This document shows positions 22,572-40,200 of a DNA stretch of 64,000 bases, in pieces. The stretch comes from Scolanthus callimorphus (taxonomy: Eukaryota; Cnidaria; Anthozoa; Actiniaria; Edwardsiidae), in contig CM066920.1 in the NCBI GenBank assembly GCA_033964015.1, forward strand, positions 8,585,912 to 8,649,911, written 5' to 3'. The notes below the pieces were generated by a model. That model searched no databases. It was not told the DNA's origin and was given only the letters and a program-made list of their open reading frames with translations. Numbering within the stretch: position 1 is the first letter of the stretch; every line of letters begins with the position of its first letter. A program made the translations under genes and the position numbers.

Positions 22572-25500
22572 ATGGACATCTCTACAAGGGTCACCTGGCG
22601 CCATTTATCGCTTCTTCTGCTGGCTCTCGCGCTGGTAAGTAACATCATTAATTAAAGGACCCATACTCTTTTTCAATGTTTTCGTCAGGACGCATAATGA
22701 AGAAGCTGAGGCATGTTTTTGAGTCATTATTAGGGGCTAAATACAGCTACAAGAAGTGCTTTCCGTATGCTATATTAGTAGCGAATAACAACATTGCACA
22801 TTTGCAGATGTTATTGCATTTAGCACGGCAAAGGCAGCATTGGCGCGGGAAATTCTCTTGACTTTCAAAGAAAGAAATTAGGCAACAAAGTTAGCTCGTG
22901 AATAACCATCATCCAAAGTAACCTAGAGAGTGCATGATCAGGTTAAAAACTTGTCACGAACAAGAGATGGGGTAGTTGCAGTCTCTCCAATTGTGAAATT
23001 CAAAGGAAAAGTTTGGAAACAGATAAATAGACGAGATGAAATGCAATGAAAGATGGCTTCAGGCTGGGCTGGGCTGTGATCTTGAATTGTGAGCAACTCA
23101 ACTTTGAGAATAGTCTTCTTGAACTAGCATGCGAGGACAGCTTGGACTTATAAGATACGCAGACTTACATTGAGAATAGCTAGAAATGGGTTATTCGCTC
23201 GCTTGTTCCGTTGTTTGTTTCTGTACGACAAATACTTCAAGCTTCATCAGCTATGCAGGAGAAAGATTTCCTTGAGTCTCCTTACTGGGCTAAAATTGTT
23301 TGCTCGTTTCCCATTCAAATATGGTTTGACTTGAGGTACTGCGCACAATGCAAACCTATGTTATAGAGTTGCGCATTTATATGCAACTAGCTTTTTGTCA
23401 TTTATTTTCTACCGTTAATTCATAACACCTCCATAAAAACTCTTTAGAAGACAAAAAGTCATACGGTCGTTTTCAAAGAGGGAGCAATTCATATTTTATC
23501 GTATCATTTGTAACTATTGTCTGAATTACCGACGCAAGGTAGATGTCTCGAGTGTCGTTGTCAGTGTTTCCACGCATCCATCGAGGAATTCGCCCCCAAG
23601 AGTTAAGAGGACCTGTATTCTCACAAAAACTTGAAGGGCAACCGACGCATTCTAAAATAAAATTGACTTTTCGATAAGGATCCTTGCGCGGACAAAAAGA
23701 AAATATAAAACGAAAGAAAAGATAAGAAAACAAAAATAGAGCCAAACAAACACTGTAATTGGTTAATTTAGGCCCTCGTATGATGGTCACGCACAAATAT
23801 GAAATATCGCAACAAACCCACATGAAAAATAAAGATAACATCTGCAGTAGCTTAAGCAATAACAATAATAATTTTATTAAACAGAAACTCCTCAAAAAAG
23901 CTATCAAGTGACTATTTGCAGCTGATAAGATGCTAATAAGAATAATACTAATAATTAATGGCAATTATTAAAATATATACATAGAAAAACTATGACACTT
24001 TGATACTACGAAGTTAGTGTAATGCCATTCAATGTTTGGATTGAAATAGTTTTGAAAACACTAACAGCGATGGATCTGGATCCAAAATGGATAAGAACGT
24101 ATCAAATCAAACGTCTGCGACTTTCCGGTTTCCCGACCGCTCGCGAGCCAATCAAAGCCCACGATTTGATGGATTCCGCACCGCTACAAAATAATCCCAG
24201 CCATTTTAAAAGCATTTCACTGACATGTTACTTACCCCTTAGGGGTTTCTTGTTTTCACAGAGTTGAGCTTTGTATTACTAACGCAGTACGACCACCCCA
24301 ACCCGGATCATAAAGGACCTTTCCCTCCCGTCATCCTCAAGGAGTTGCGTCGAAAACCAGGAAAGATTGCGGGGAAGAGTAAACAAACCAACGACGCTAT
24401 GGTGATAGAGCTTGAAAAAAGGCTGGATCGAGAAGAACTTAAAAGGAATTTTAACTACAAGGCGCGGGGTAGTAAGAAAATTAACCGAGATGAAAAGAAC
24501 GCGAATAATATGGCACTAGAAAGACACGCACAAACCACTGCAAGAATAAAACGAAAACAAGAAACTAAAACTGAAGTTAAAAATAAGCGCTCAAATCAGC
24601 AAAAATCTTTAGGAAAACAGGGTAAAAAGAACAAAAGACCAAAAGCAAACTTAGAACGGAAACGGAAAATAAGAAAAGAAGATAAAAGAACTAAAGAACT
24701 CGTTCGAGAAAATACGAAGCAAAAACGCTCTGTACTAATCCTATTTTATACACCGTTCTTTGGGGAACTACCTTGGCGCTTTCTGTTATCACCTCAGCCA
24801 CCTTGTCCATACCAGTCCACTATCACTTTCGACAAAAATAAGTTCGACGATAGTGATGTAGTAGTGTTCCATGCAGTAGATACCCCCGGAAATAATCAAA
24901 TAACAGGACTGGCCAAACGAAAACCCAGAAAACAACGTTGGTTAATTTTCGTGATTGAGAGTCCACCCCATGCGCATATACCAATGTGGTTCAACGGCAT
25001 ATTTGACTGGACAATAACCTACAGCCGAAAGTCAGAAATTTTTGCTCCTTATGGGGTCTATAAAAGGAGAAGCGAGGAGCTGAGAGAAGTGAGGAATTAC
25101 GCCAAAGGCAAAGATAAGCTTATCTATTGGCCAGTCAGTAATTGCGGGCATATTCGTGAAGACGTTACAAAAAAGCTGATGAGATACGTCCCTGTTGATG
25201 TGTACGGAGCATGTAAAGGGAGATTTCCACGAAATAACCAAGCACTTCAATGCCGCAAATGGACGAAGGGGTGTTCAAAACTCATGAGAACGTACAAATT
25301 CCGACTCGCGTTTGAAAACTCTTTCTGTTACGATTACGTGACGGAAAAATACTGGGATGGTCTTGAGCACGACAACGTCCCTATTGTACTTGGAGGGGCG
25401 AACTATGATAGCAAAGTAGCTATTCCTGGCTCTTATATAAATGTCCTAGACTTCCCAACCATTAAAGCTTTAGCAGACTACATCATGTACCTAGCCAAAA

Positions 25501-25706
25501 ATGATACTGCCTATAATGAGTATCATACCTGGAAAAAAAAGTACGAGATTGGAGGGGCTACGACATTCCAGTGCAGATCTGCTACCGCGTATGCTACGAT
25601 TAACAAGACCAAAGTGTATGATAAGTTGACGTCGTTTTGGGGCACTGCCGAAAACTGTGGTATAAATTACGACAAGGCGAAACGATTGGTTGATAAGAAA
25701 TGGTGA
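22572..25706 (+). CDS. Alpha-1,3-fucosyltransferase-like enzyme (GT10 family)
   Basis: Exon 2 (about 24264-25706) encodes the stem and the catalytic domain; the product is about 501 aa with exon 1. After a very basic stem (residues about 40-165, K/R/E-rich) come IESPPHAHIPMWFNGIFDWT, TYSRKSEIFAPYG and YWPVSNCG. These are followed by the hallmark donor-binding motif FENSFCYDYVTEKYWDGL and NVPIVLGG, typical of GDP-fucose alpha-1,3-fucosyltransferases of the Golgi. Exon 1 is proposed at 22572-22634 (MDISTRVTWRHLSLLLLALAL, donor GTAAGT), a short type II signal anchor. To keep frame the acceptor must be the second AG at 24262-24263, or an unseen middle exon exists. The enzyme should transfer fucose to N-acetyllactosamine-type or core glycans; the acceptor cannot be told from sequence. 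The long polybasic stem is unusual. Confidence 0.85.
22635..24263 (+). other. Intron of the fucosyltransferase gene
   Basis: About 1.6 kb and AT-rich. It contains a 163-codon minus-strand open frame (23473-23964) that is hydrophobic and unlike any family I recognise, so it is not called as a gene. Confidence 0.5.
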
Positions 25707-25837
25707 AAACACAACGCGAAAGCGGAGTGAGAGAGACATTTTAGGACCAGAGATACACCCGGCATATCACCAAGCGAAGGGAAAGGTCATTGGAACGAGG
25801 TTGGGAATGGTCGTGGCGGAATTAACCTGGAATTAAC

Positions 25838-26027
25838 TAGCCTGCTAGCAGGCGTTAGTTGGCTGTTTTTAGGTCGTTTTACGGCGAGAATAATAATAAT
25901 TGCTTTGGTAGAGAATCCCGATACGGGCGCCATCTTGGACGGCCGTCAAAATTCGATCGCGGCGATTCCTAGCCCGCATCGGGATTCTCGCCGTAAAACG
26001 ACCTAAAAACAGCCTACTAGCAGGCTA
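25838..26027. mobile_element. MULE-like MITE with perfect 9-bp target duplication
   Basis: GGAATTAAC flanks the element on both sides (25829-25837 and 26028-26036). The terminal repeats start TAGCCTGCTAGCAGGC on the left and TAGCCTGCTAGTAGGC as read from the right. The inner arms share GGTCGTTTTACGGCGAGAAT. It is 190 bp with a GC-rich, non-coding centre. Confidence 0.9.
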
Positions 26028-26839
26028 GGAATTAACAGGTCCTGTAATCCACTCGCAATTCGATTGCAACAAACGTGACGACGGACATAACAACGTAATG
26101 CGGATGACATTTGAGTAGTCGGACCACAGAATTTGATAGGCTGAGCCACCTTAACCCGAACTTTAACAGTTTCCAAAGACCAAGTCTTCTGGAGGTACAG
26201 CACAAGAATTTAGTAGCCACGAAAAGCGCCCAACATGAATATAATGGTTTCTTCTAAATCAGCACGCATTCTCGCATTAATTATATACTTCTTTATCTCG
26301 TATGCTGTCTTTCAGCTACTTTCATCACTGGGCACAAAACATTCATAGTTTTCACTGGTTACAAAAGCTTTCATAATCCTTAAAACAAAATTGCCGCGAA
26401 AATGGCCTACGGATACAGACGATTCTTAGTGTAGCGCCTATGTTATATTGATTGAGCAAATCTTGTCAAGGGGCCGCGCCATGCAAAAGGACCGACACGA
26501 ACATCAATAACATTTGAATTTGTCTTATTTCTGGTGTTTACATTTTTTATATCATTCTAATGATGTTTGCAGTATTACTTTCCTTATATAGTAGGTAAAA
26601 AGCTAAAACTGTGAAATTGTCGAAATTTTGTCAGAAAGTAAAAGCGGTAGAATCGTATCGGTACCTTTTGCTTGGCAGGGCCGTCTTTATCTCTTATAAT
26701 ATATAATATTTCGGCCAAATGCATAAAACAAATAAAACATGCATATTATGCGAATCGTGGTGTTTACCCTAAAGAACGGAGGTTCTGAATGACCTTTTTG
26801 CCTGATTCTCTACAAGGCACGCGAATCGAACGATTGATC

Positions 26840-26902
26840 ATGAAACTGACATCAAGGTCCCGATGTCGACGATTATCGCTTCTTATTACGCCTCTTGTGA
26901 TG
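26840..26902 (+). pseudogene. Orphan first exon resembling the fucosyltransferase signal-anchor exon
   Basis: An ATG-led 21-codon stretch (MKLTSRSRCRRLSLLITPLVM) ends at a strong donor G|GTAAGT. It has the same length, the same phase and the same R..RLSLL pattern as the proposed fucosyltransferase exon 1 (MDISTRVTWRHLSLLLLALAL at 22572). No GT10 catalytic exon follows before TMEM184C. It may be the relic of a tandem copy, or a first exon whose partner was lost. If it is real, it also supports the exon 1 call at 22572. Confidence 0.45.
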
Positions 26903-27504
26903 GTAAGTTTATCAGTTTATGGAATAAACTTTAGATGAAAAGATCAAAAACTCCAACAAGCTCAACTAAAGATCACTCATTCGCCTTAATTTTTTACCAG
27001 TTTACAATTTTTGTTTGATTTTACAGGCCCGTAGGAAAGGGGGTTCAAAAAGGGTTCGAACAAAACAGAGGGGGGAAACTCCCCTCGTTGGTGAGTTATA
27101 AGCTCAACTCTGATTGGTGGCTTCATTGTGACTGGCCCTTGATTCTCATCCTTGTCATTGATCAGACCGGCGCGGAGGTAGGAAGTGCCAACTAACACTA
27201 CCGTAGCGGATGAATATCAAGCTAGACTCAATTTGACTTCAAATAAGCGAACCTCAAAGCAATAAAGTAACATAGCAGGTAACCTTGATTGCTGGTCAAG
27301 TGTTTTTAATTTAAAAATTACTACTTTTGAAAAAATACAAAGCGTATTTTCCGAGGAATGTATGTTTGTTTCACGCTCCTTTAGATTTAAAAGATGACCA
27401 ATAATGTGAATTCACAATATTCTGTTTTTGTTTATTTTTCAAGTTTTATAAATAATATAATAGGTTTTGTATATATAATAGGACTCCATGCTGTCCAATT
27501 AAGA

Positions 27505-27592
27505 AAAAAATGGATGATTCAGAGGAGCTCTAAAATTGGACGAGGCCCAGGCCGAGTCCAATTTGGAGTTCCGAGTAATCATCCATTTTGTC
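27505..27592. repeat. Imperfect hairpin
   Basis: The arms AAATGGATGATTCAGAGGAG and GTTCCGAGTAATCATCCATT pair across a short loop containing CTAAAATTGGACGAGGC. Probably a small MITE. The surrounding 26903-28106 shows no supported gene. Confidence 0.6.
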
Positions 27593-28106
27593 GCATGGTA
27601 TATCAAAACACGTCACTCATGGTCCTACTCTCTACGCTCCCTATTTTTGGGTAATTAATTCATCAAACAAGCACCGGGGGCCCCACGAACCACTTCTGCT
27701 TCACACACTCTCTTTCTCAAAAGGCACAAGGGGTATAATAAACCTTTTTTCCCCGAAAATTTAAAAGACGCCATCTGTAACACACTCTCCAGGATTTTTA
27801 TCATCATGGCAACCATTTGTATCATATATGATTACGAGCAACCAAATCTAATTTCGGATTTACGCTGTCCGTGGTCTCAACAACTCGTCAAATGGGTTAC
27901 ACCAGCAGGATTGGTGGTTTCCATTTGGATAGCACTGTTATTGGTTCCCAAAGATTTTTTCAGTACTCGGATTGGCCAATATGGCTCCAATTGTCCTGTT
28001 CTGCTACTCTGATTGGCCAATATTGGTCCCATTGTACTTTTTTGCACTCTGATTGGCTACCACGGAATCACTGTCTTTTCCGCCTTATTGGTCACAGCAA
28101 TTGTCG

Positions 28107-33726
<5,620 letters not shown>

Positions 33727-34222
33727 AGTTCGTAAGCTTAGCAATATATTGTGCTATCTAGGTTACCATTTTGCGTCTTTCCAAAGACGTAAAATTCACA
33801 GTAATGACGGCGATTCTGTGATCAGTTGTTCTAAAACTTTCTCAAATCAAAATATTATTGAGCAGGCTCATTGGCCAGCGGTTAACTTGCGCGCCAAAAT
33901 TAATCAGTCGACCAGGCTTCGGGATTCTTTCGTACGCTTTCGTTATATTTCATTTCTCACAAGTGAAAACATATTTTGGCTGCGTTCGATATAGAAATCA
34001 TTGTTGGGGTTGGATTATAAGTTATTAACAAAATATTTTTTTGCTATTCGAGCTGAAATATGAAATAAGCTCTCGTCGGCTAAATTCCGGGCTGCGTTCG
34101 GAACTTATGCAATGCGTGTAGCTTATGTAATTTTGGTCAGCGGTTTCAGATACCGCCAAAGTGAACTTTGCTCTCAGTTCATTCATAAATTCCGTCTGAA
34201 ATGGTGAATTTGTCCCTCTAAA
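33727..34222. promoter_or_regulatory. Shared divergent promoter region of TMEM184C and ETFDH
   Basis: The two start codons are 496 bp apart on opposite strands with nothing else between. No TATA box is evident. A six-codon upstream frame (34201-34221) precedes ETFDH. Control by one bidirectional promoter is inferred from geometry. Confidence 0.6.
34201..34221 (+). other. Minimal upstream ORF before ETFDH
   Basis: ATG GTG AAT TTG TCC CTC TAA ends one base before the ETFDH start ATG (34223). If transcribed, it could throttle translation or feed it by reinitiation. Confidence 0.4.
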
Positions 34223-37200
34223 ATGTGGAAATCAAGATTATATTCCCTCCGCACTGGGCTGACAAAAGGTATTGTGTACATCTAGCTTGTTTTAGTACTA
34301 TAAAACTTTATATTTAACTGTGAAATGGAGAAGCTTTATGTGTGTTGACGTTGTGATCCACGTTGATAACTTAAGTGTTGTGTGACTTCGCACGCAACCC
34401 TGAGAACATCCAAACTCTATGATGTGTTTTGCCCCGAAACACCGATAAGTGGTACTATATAAAGTTTCTTGGATTCTTGTTATTTATAACAAGCTGAAAC
34501 GATATCATCAAGTGTAACATCGTTTGTTGTTGTTGTTTGTTTGTGCTCAGCTGTCCACGCGAGGCAACTTTCCTCAGCATCCACAACCCAGCATTTCCCC
34601 AAGATAACAACTCACTACACAATACATTCACGAGAATCTGATCCAAGGTGGAAAGGTAAAAGTATCATTGTTAGTAATGTAATAAGCACAACATTGATTT
34701 TATAAACAGGGTGTAATTCCCCTCCCAAGATGTTACTACAACTTCTGTCCTTAGAATTTGTTGTGGTAAAACTTAGACCTTGCCTGCATATGAGCGGTTT
34801 CTGGGGTGGATCTAGGAATTTTGGTGCTTCACTGAAGGAGGGGGACACTTATTATATCAGGGTTTTGAATACGTTTCCAGCATGTAATTCATGAAGACCA
34901 AAAATTCCAGGCACTGATCCATAAAATTGTTCTGGCCTATGACCCATGATTTACAGGTTTTGAGTGCTGTGATTCGTGATCCTGGGCTCGTGTCTATACC
35001 GTTCCCAAAAGAAATTGTTCCAGGGTACTCAAGCACAAGAGGCCACCAATATTAGTTTAGAGCTATTGCCGCTGATATTAATGCCTTCAAGTACACATTC
35101 TTTGTAAGAACAGTTCCGCATTGGAATGACCTCCCAGCGGAGGCGGCGGATGGCGACAGTTTAGCCGCCTTTAGAGCAGCAGGGTAGTGGGTCACGCTGA
35201 CCCCATTGCAATATTAGCATTATGCTAAGTGCAATTACTTAAATAAAAGAGTTAAAGATCCAGAAGCAACATTGTTTGAAAAAAGGCTAACTTAAACACT
35301 GCATAACACTACATGATTTTACTAACTTCATGATCCGAGAAAGTGCGAAAAGTTGGTCTGGTTCATAATTGATTTACTTTGTCTCGATATCTCTGTTACC
35401 TGTTTATGTAGATGTGGAAATGGAGAGATTCTCAGATGAGGCAGATGTTGTGATTGTTGGAGGTGGACCTGCAGGGTTATCTGCTGCAATCAGACTAAAG
35501 CAGTTAGCAGAACAGAATGACAAGGAACTGAGGGTGTGTTTGGTGGAGAAAGCTTCTGAAATAGGTAAAAGAAATGGTGTTGACAAGGCTCAAATTAAGA
35601 CAGAACAATAGGTCATACTTTTATGCCTTTGGTTGGCATCCCACCACGGGCAGCACTAGTTTTTGACCCCAGATTAAAGGTACCAGGTATGGTAATACTG
35701 GACAAGTACAACACCAAGATAATATCATGTTGTACAAGTTAACAGGAATATGAAGCTGATGCTGATAGTACAGATTTATAACTCATCAAATTATCAGAAG
35801 TGTATGGCTGGAGATTGCTAAATGGTACTGGTCACTTAAGTCACCAGAATGTTCCACTTTCGACTAAAGAACATCACTATTTATATTCTCCTTTCTGGTT
35901 CTCTTGTCGTCTTGGCATCTAAAGTCACTTTAATGTCATTTTAATCTGTGCCAACACAGGAGGTCACACATTATCTGGAGCATGTATAGAACCTCAGGCC
36001 TTGACTGAGCTGTTCCCTGACTGGAAAGAAAGAGGGGTAAGTAGGTCATTTAGAATTCTGATCAGAAATGTTTGAGTTAATTTGTTACTGGAACTTTTGA
36101 CCAATGAAGTGATCTTTTATCCAGGCCCCATTGAACACACCAGTCAGCCATGACAGATTTGGGATATTAACAGAGAAAATGAGAATCCCTGTTCCAGTTT
36201 TCAAAGGTGAAATTGTCCTCTGTTTACTATGTCTACAAATTAGTAATTTCCTATGGTATGATGTCATGGTTTGTATTCCATGCAGTATCCACAATTGTAG
36301 TTTGATTGGTTTATCAGTAATTTTGCACAATTCGATTGGCTGAATGTTTATGAGAAGGCAAGGTTCTGTTATGTGCCATTGCTGTGCTGTGATGTGATCA
36401 GTTCCTTTGCACAGTCAAGCAAAATTTGCTCTTTTGCATAATACTGTGTCCCTGACAGAAATTGTTCACCTTTGAAGGTCTCCCTATGTACAACCATGGA
36501 AACTATGTTGTCAGGCTTGGGAATGTTGTGCGTTGGTTGGGAGAGCAGGCAGAGGCTTTAGGGGTGGAGATTTATCCTGGATATGCTGCAAGTGAGGTAA
36601 GGCTTTGTGATAATAATTTTTAAAATCTGCTTGCATTGCATATGGCCCAGGTTCCAGTGTGACAAGTCAAATCAAGTGTGGTTAAGGTTACAGGATACAT
36701 TCGCTGGGTGTGCGTTTTCAAAACCTTGTCGCAGCGCAAATATTCATCGCATCGCCATAACCAATACATCATTTTAAAGATAAAATGTGAAATTTATCTG
36801 CTGTTAAGCTTTTGTAGCAGTTTCATGAAAATTATTTACGGCGCACAGCAAAAACCGCGTTTTCGACCGCCCCTGATAAACCCTTTGATAGGCCGCGGCA
36901 GTTTACAGGCTTGGCAAATCTGACTGTGCAATATCAATCACCACATTGTTGTCTCTAAAAGTGTGTCGGGCTTTTTCAATTGAAGGCTTTGTTTAGGAAT
37001 GATCGAACGATCAAGTTGATCTTGTGTTTAATAGTTAACTGGGACCCTATCGTGATAAATAATTTTTGAAATACTGCGAAATTCACAAAAGCCCGACACA
37101 CTTTTGCTCCCCAACCATTTATCTATCTTATGGCAAAATTTCAAAGCATTCCGTTTAAAACCTGTTGGTCTATCAAAGCATTTATGCACTAGATTTAGCG

Positions 37201-40200
37201 AAATCTTAAAGGCGAGTTTTGGGCTTCTAAAGTTGTGTAAACATAAGAGGGATTAGTGACGAATTTGTCATCACGCACTTCACTTTCAGCCAATCACGGC
37301 AGGCACCCCCGGTGTGCCAGCAAGGACATACTTTTTCGCGCGGAATAGATAATGAGGCTTCTTTCCGGTCTCTTGTATTAAATTGTCAAAGCGAACATTT
37401 ATTATCGTCTTGGAATTCGAAATCGAACGGTATGGTTGAGCCGCGTCCAAAACCGAGTTCTAAGAAGTGCCCATACTTTGAAAAGGGAAAAGCGAAACCA
37501 AAGCAAAGGCGCGCGCCGAGAAAACGACAAAGACAAATCGCTTTGGCTTTCAGAAGATTCTTTATCTCCATCGAACTTGATGCAATTGGTGGATCTTCTG
37601 TCCGCTGTTCTTCGTCAGCATTCCTTGGATTGGGTTGATCGAGCATGAGCCTTTGTCAGACAGAGCGAGTTGTTATTTCATGTTCTCCTGAAAGCTTAAA
37701 GATTTGTTTTTTTTTTTTGGCTCCTTTCGCACGCTTTGAGACCCAAGCTTTTTTTTCGCTTCCCCATTATTGGGAATAGAGAATTTTCAGAAAAATCGCT
37801 TCTACACGACACTATACACTAAACCAGAGAACAACAATGTGTGACAAAATATGGCGGACCATAACAGTCACCTAAATGTCCCGTATGTTACGCGAAAATG
37901 CTAATGATGTGTGCTGAACCGAGTAGACATCACGATAGGATTAAAGGATTATCTCGCCTGTATTGAAAGACATATTTCTCGGGGCATTTCTAGTTTTCTA
38001 TACATTTCTCACCTGCTTTTAAGATTTCAAGAATTTTTTTCGAGAGAGTAAAGATCAGGCCTTGATGAGGAAGAACTGTGATTTTCGAAAATTTCGCAAA
38101 TAGAAGGCCGCGAATGTATCCTGTAACCTTAAGTCTTTGTCCAAAGTTTTTAAGTAGATACCTAGGTAAGGGAATAAAAACATAAAGAGTCTGATGCAGT
38201 AGGAGGGGTATAAAATGGTCCTTCTAAAGATTTGAGGCTTGTTCAGTTCTGATTAATTTCAGAGCTCAAAAGCACAGAGTTTGATTTTAGGAGGCTCAAG
38301 AAGCTCTAGTAGTCATATTGAATGTGGGTTCGATTTTGTGGCTAAAAACTTGGCTTGCATTTTCACATACATGTATTAGTACTCACATACCAGTACCAGG
38401 AAAATCATCAAAAAGTCTGGGCTCAGATTTTAAAACAAGGGGCTAGGAGGCTGATAATGAGACTCAATACCTTCTAGCCTGTACCTCCTAGTAGCCAAGT
38501 CTGTCTTCAGCTATTTCCTGTTGAAAACTGCTTTTCTTGCCAGGTTTTATATCATGAGGATGGGAGTGTGAAGGGTATTGCAACTAATGATGTTGGAATT
38601 CATAAAGATGGTTCCCCAAAGGTGAGAGAAAAATCGTGCATTAAAGCCTATTTATTATTTTTCCAACATTTAAGATGGGTGTTGTTGTTGCTGACATCAT
38701 GGCCAGTGGTATGCAAGCTTTAACAAATTCAATTTTCTGTATTTTCAGGATATGTTTGAACGTGGAATGGAACTCCATGCCAAGCTAACGCTGTTTGGGG
38801 AGGGTTGCCATGGTCACCTAGCCAAAGGACTCTTCCGTAAATTCGACCTGCGTGAAAACTGTGACCCTCAGGCTTATGGTATAGGCCTGAAGGAGGTGAG
38901 TTCCATGTACCTTGAGGCACATCTTTTGTGCTCCCTCAGAATGTACCAGACAGGGCCCGGCATTAACTTTTTTCGGTAGGTGCCATTAGCAACCAATTCA
39001 AAAAATTTAGTCACCAGAAATCAAAATTTAGTCGCCACGTAAGCGTGGATGTCAGCCGGACTTAGAAAGATGGGCTGCCATTTGGCCACAAGCTTTATAA
39101 TTTTGGTCGTCGCCATTGGCAACCATATGGTCGCAATGTCGGGGCCCTGCCAGACCAGATCAGGAAATTTAATAGAGGCAAAAGTCTTTCTCAAAACTAT
39201 ATCAGTCTTTACTTGTATCTGCTTTCTATGTACATTACTGTAGTCTTACTATTTGTCTAATTTGTTTGTTGTAGTTATGGGAGGTAGATCCAGCTAAGCA
39301 CCACCCTGGGACCGTAGAACACACTGTTGGATGGCCACTGGTGAGAAGAAAAACTTTATATAAAATTTACAAGCAGAAGAGTCACTCAATAAGTGATTAG
39401 GACATGGGAGTGACCATCCTCGGTGTCTGTGCTTACGGATGCTTGCCAGCCATTGGTGCTGTGAGATCCAGCACCATCCAGCTTACTGTCATCCCACTTT
39501 AGTTTGTCAGCCAATCAGGAACAAGATCTACTCTCCTGATATTTATATATACAGGCTGCATGTCTGGAGAGTGACTATACATTTACAGACAATTATTCTT
39601 GATTCCATTTTTGTTCTTGTACAGGACAAGAATACCTATGGTGGCTCATTCATCTATCATTTGGATGAAGGTCCTCTTGTCTCTGTTGGATTTGTGGTAA
39701 GTTCAGTTCTATCATAATTGTTCAGGAGGTGCTGAATTAGAATAAATTGCTAAACTGTTTGGAAATCATGTCATGCATTTTCTATATATTTCTTTCTCTA
39801 ATCAGGGGCAAGTCAAGTTGTGCATTCCTGTATTCACAACTGTCTCACTGTGTGACTGTGCAGTCGCCAGGCTTTCCGTTGCGACATTGTCTGGTTTTAG
39901 TCAAGAGGGAAGCCAGTTGACTGCACTAGACAAAACAGGGCAAGAGTTTCATTGGCTCTGTTAGTTTGATTGGCTAAACAGCAAGTCAAAAATAAAAATA
40001 ATAATTAGATGTTTTTGAAAACGTGTTCGCGATGCAACTGTCTTCGCTGTAAACAGCCCTATTGAAAAATCTGGCTTTCCAAACCAGATATTTTCAAAAC
40101 CCTGGGTCCGCTCATGGGTCATCTTTTTTTTTCCTGCTCCAGGTTGGACTAGACTACAACAACCCCTACATGAGTCCTTTTAAAGAATTCCAAGTAAGTA

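Noticed and set aside
23473..23964. 163-codon minus-strand frame in the FUT intron
   Set aside because: Hydrophobic composition follows from AT-rich DNA, no family was recognised, and it lies in an intron. It may merit a database search but is not supported as a gene.
37312..37648. 108-codon and 70-codon overlapping frames in ETFDH intron 6
   Set aside because: They are inside the TTAA-flanked transposon, frame-disrupted, and too short to call a transposase.
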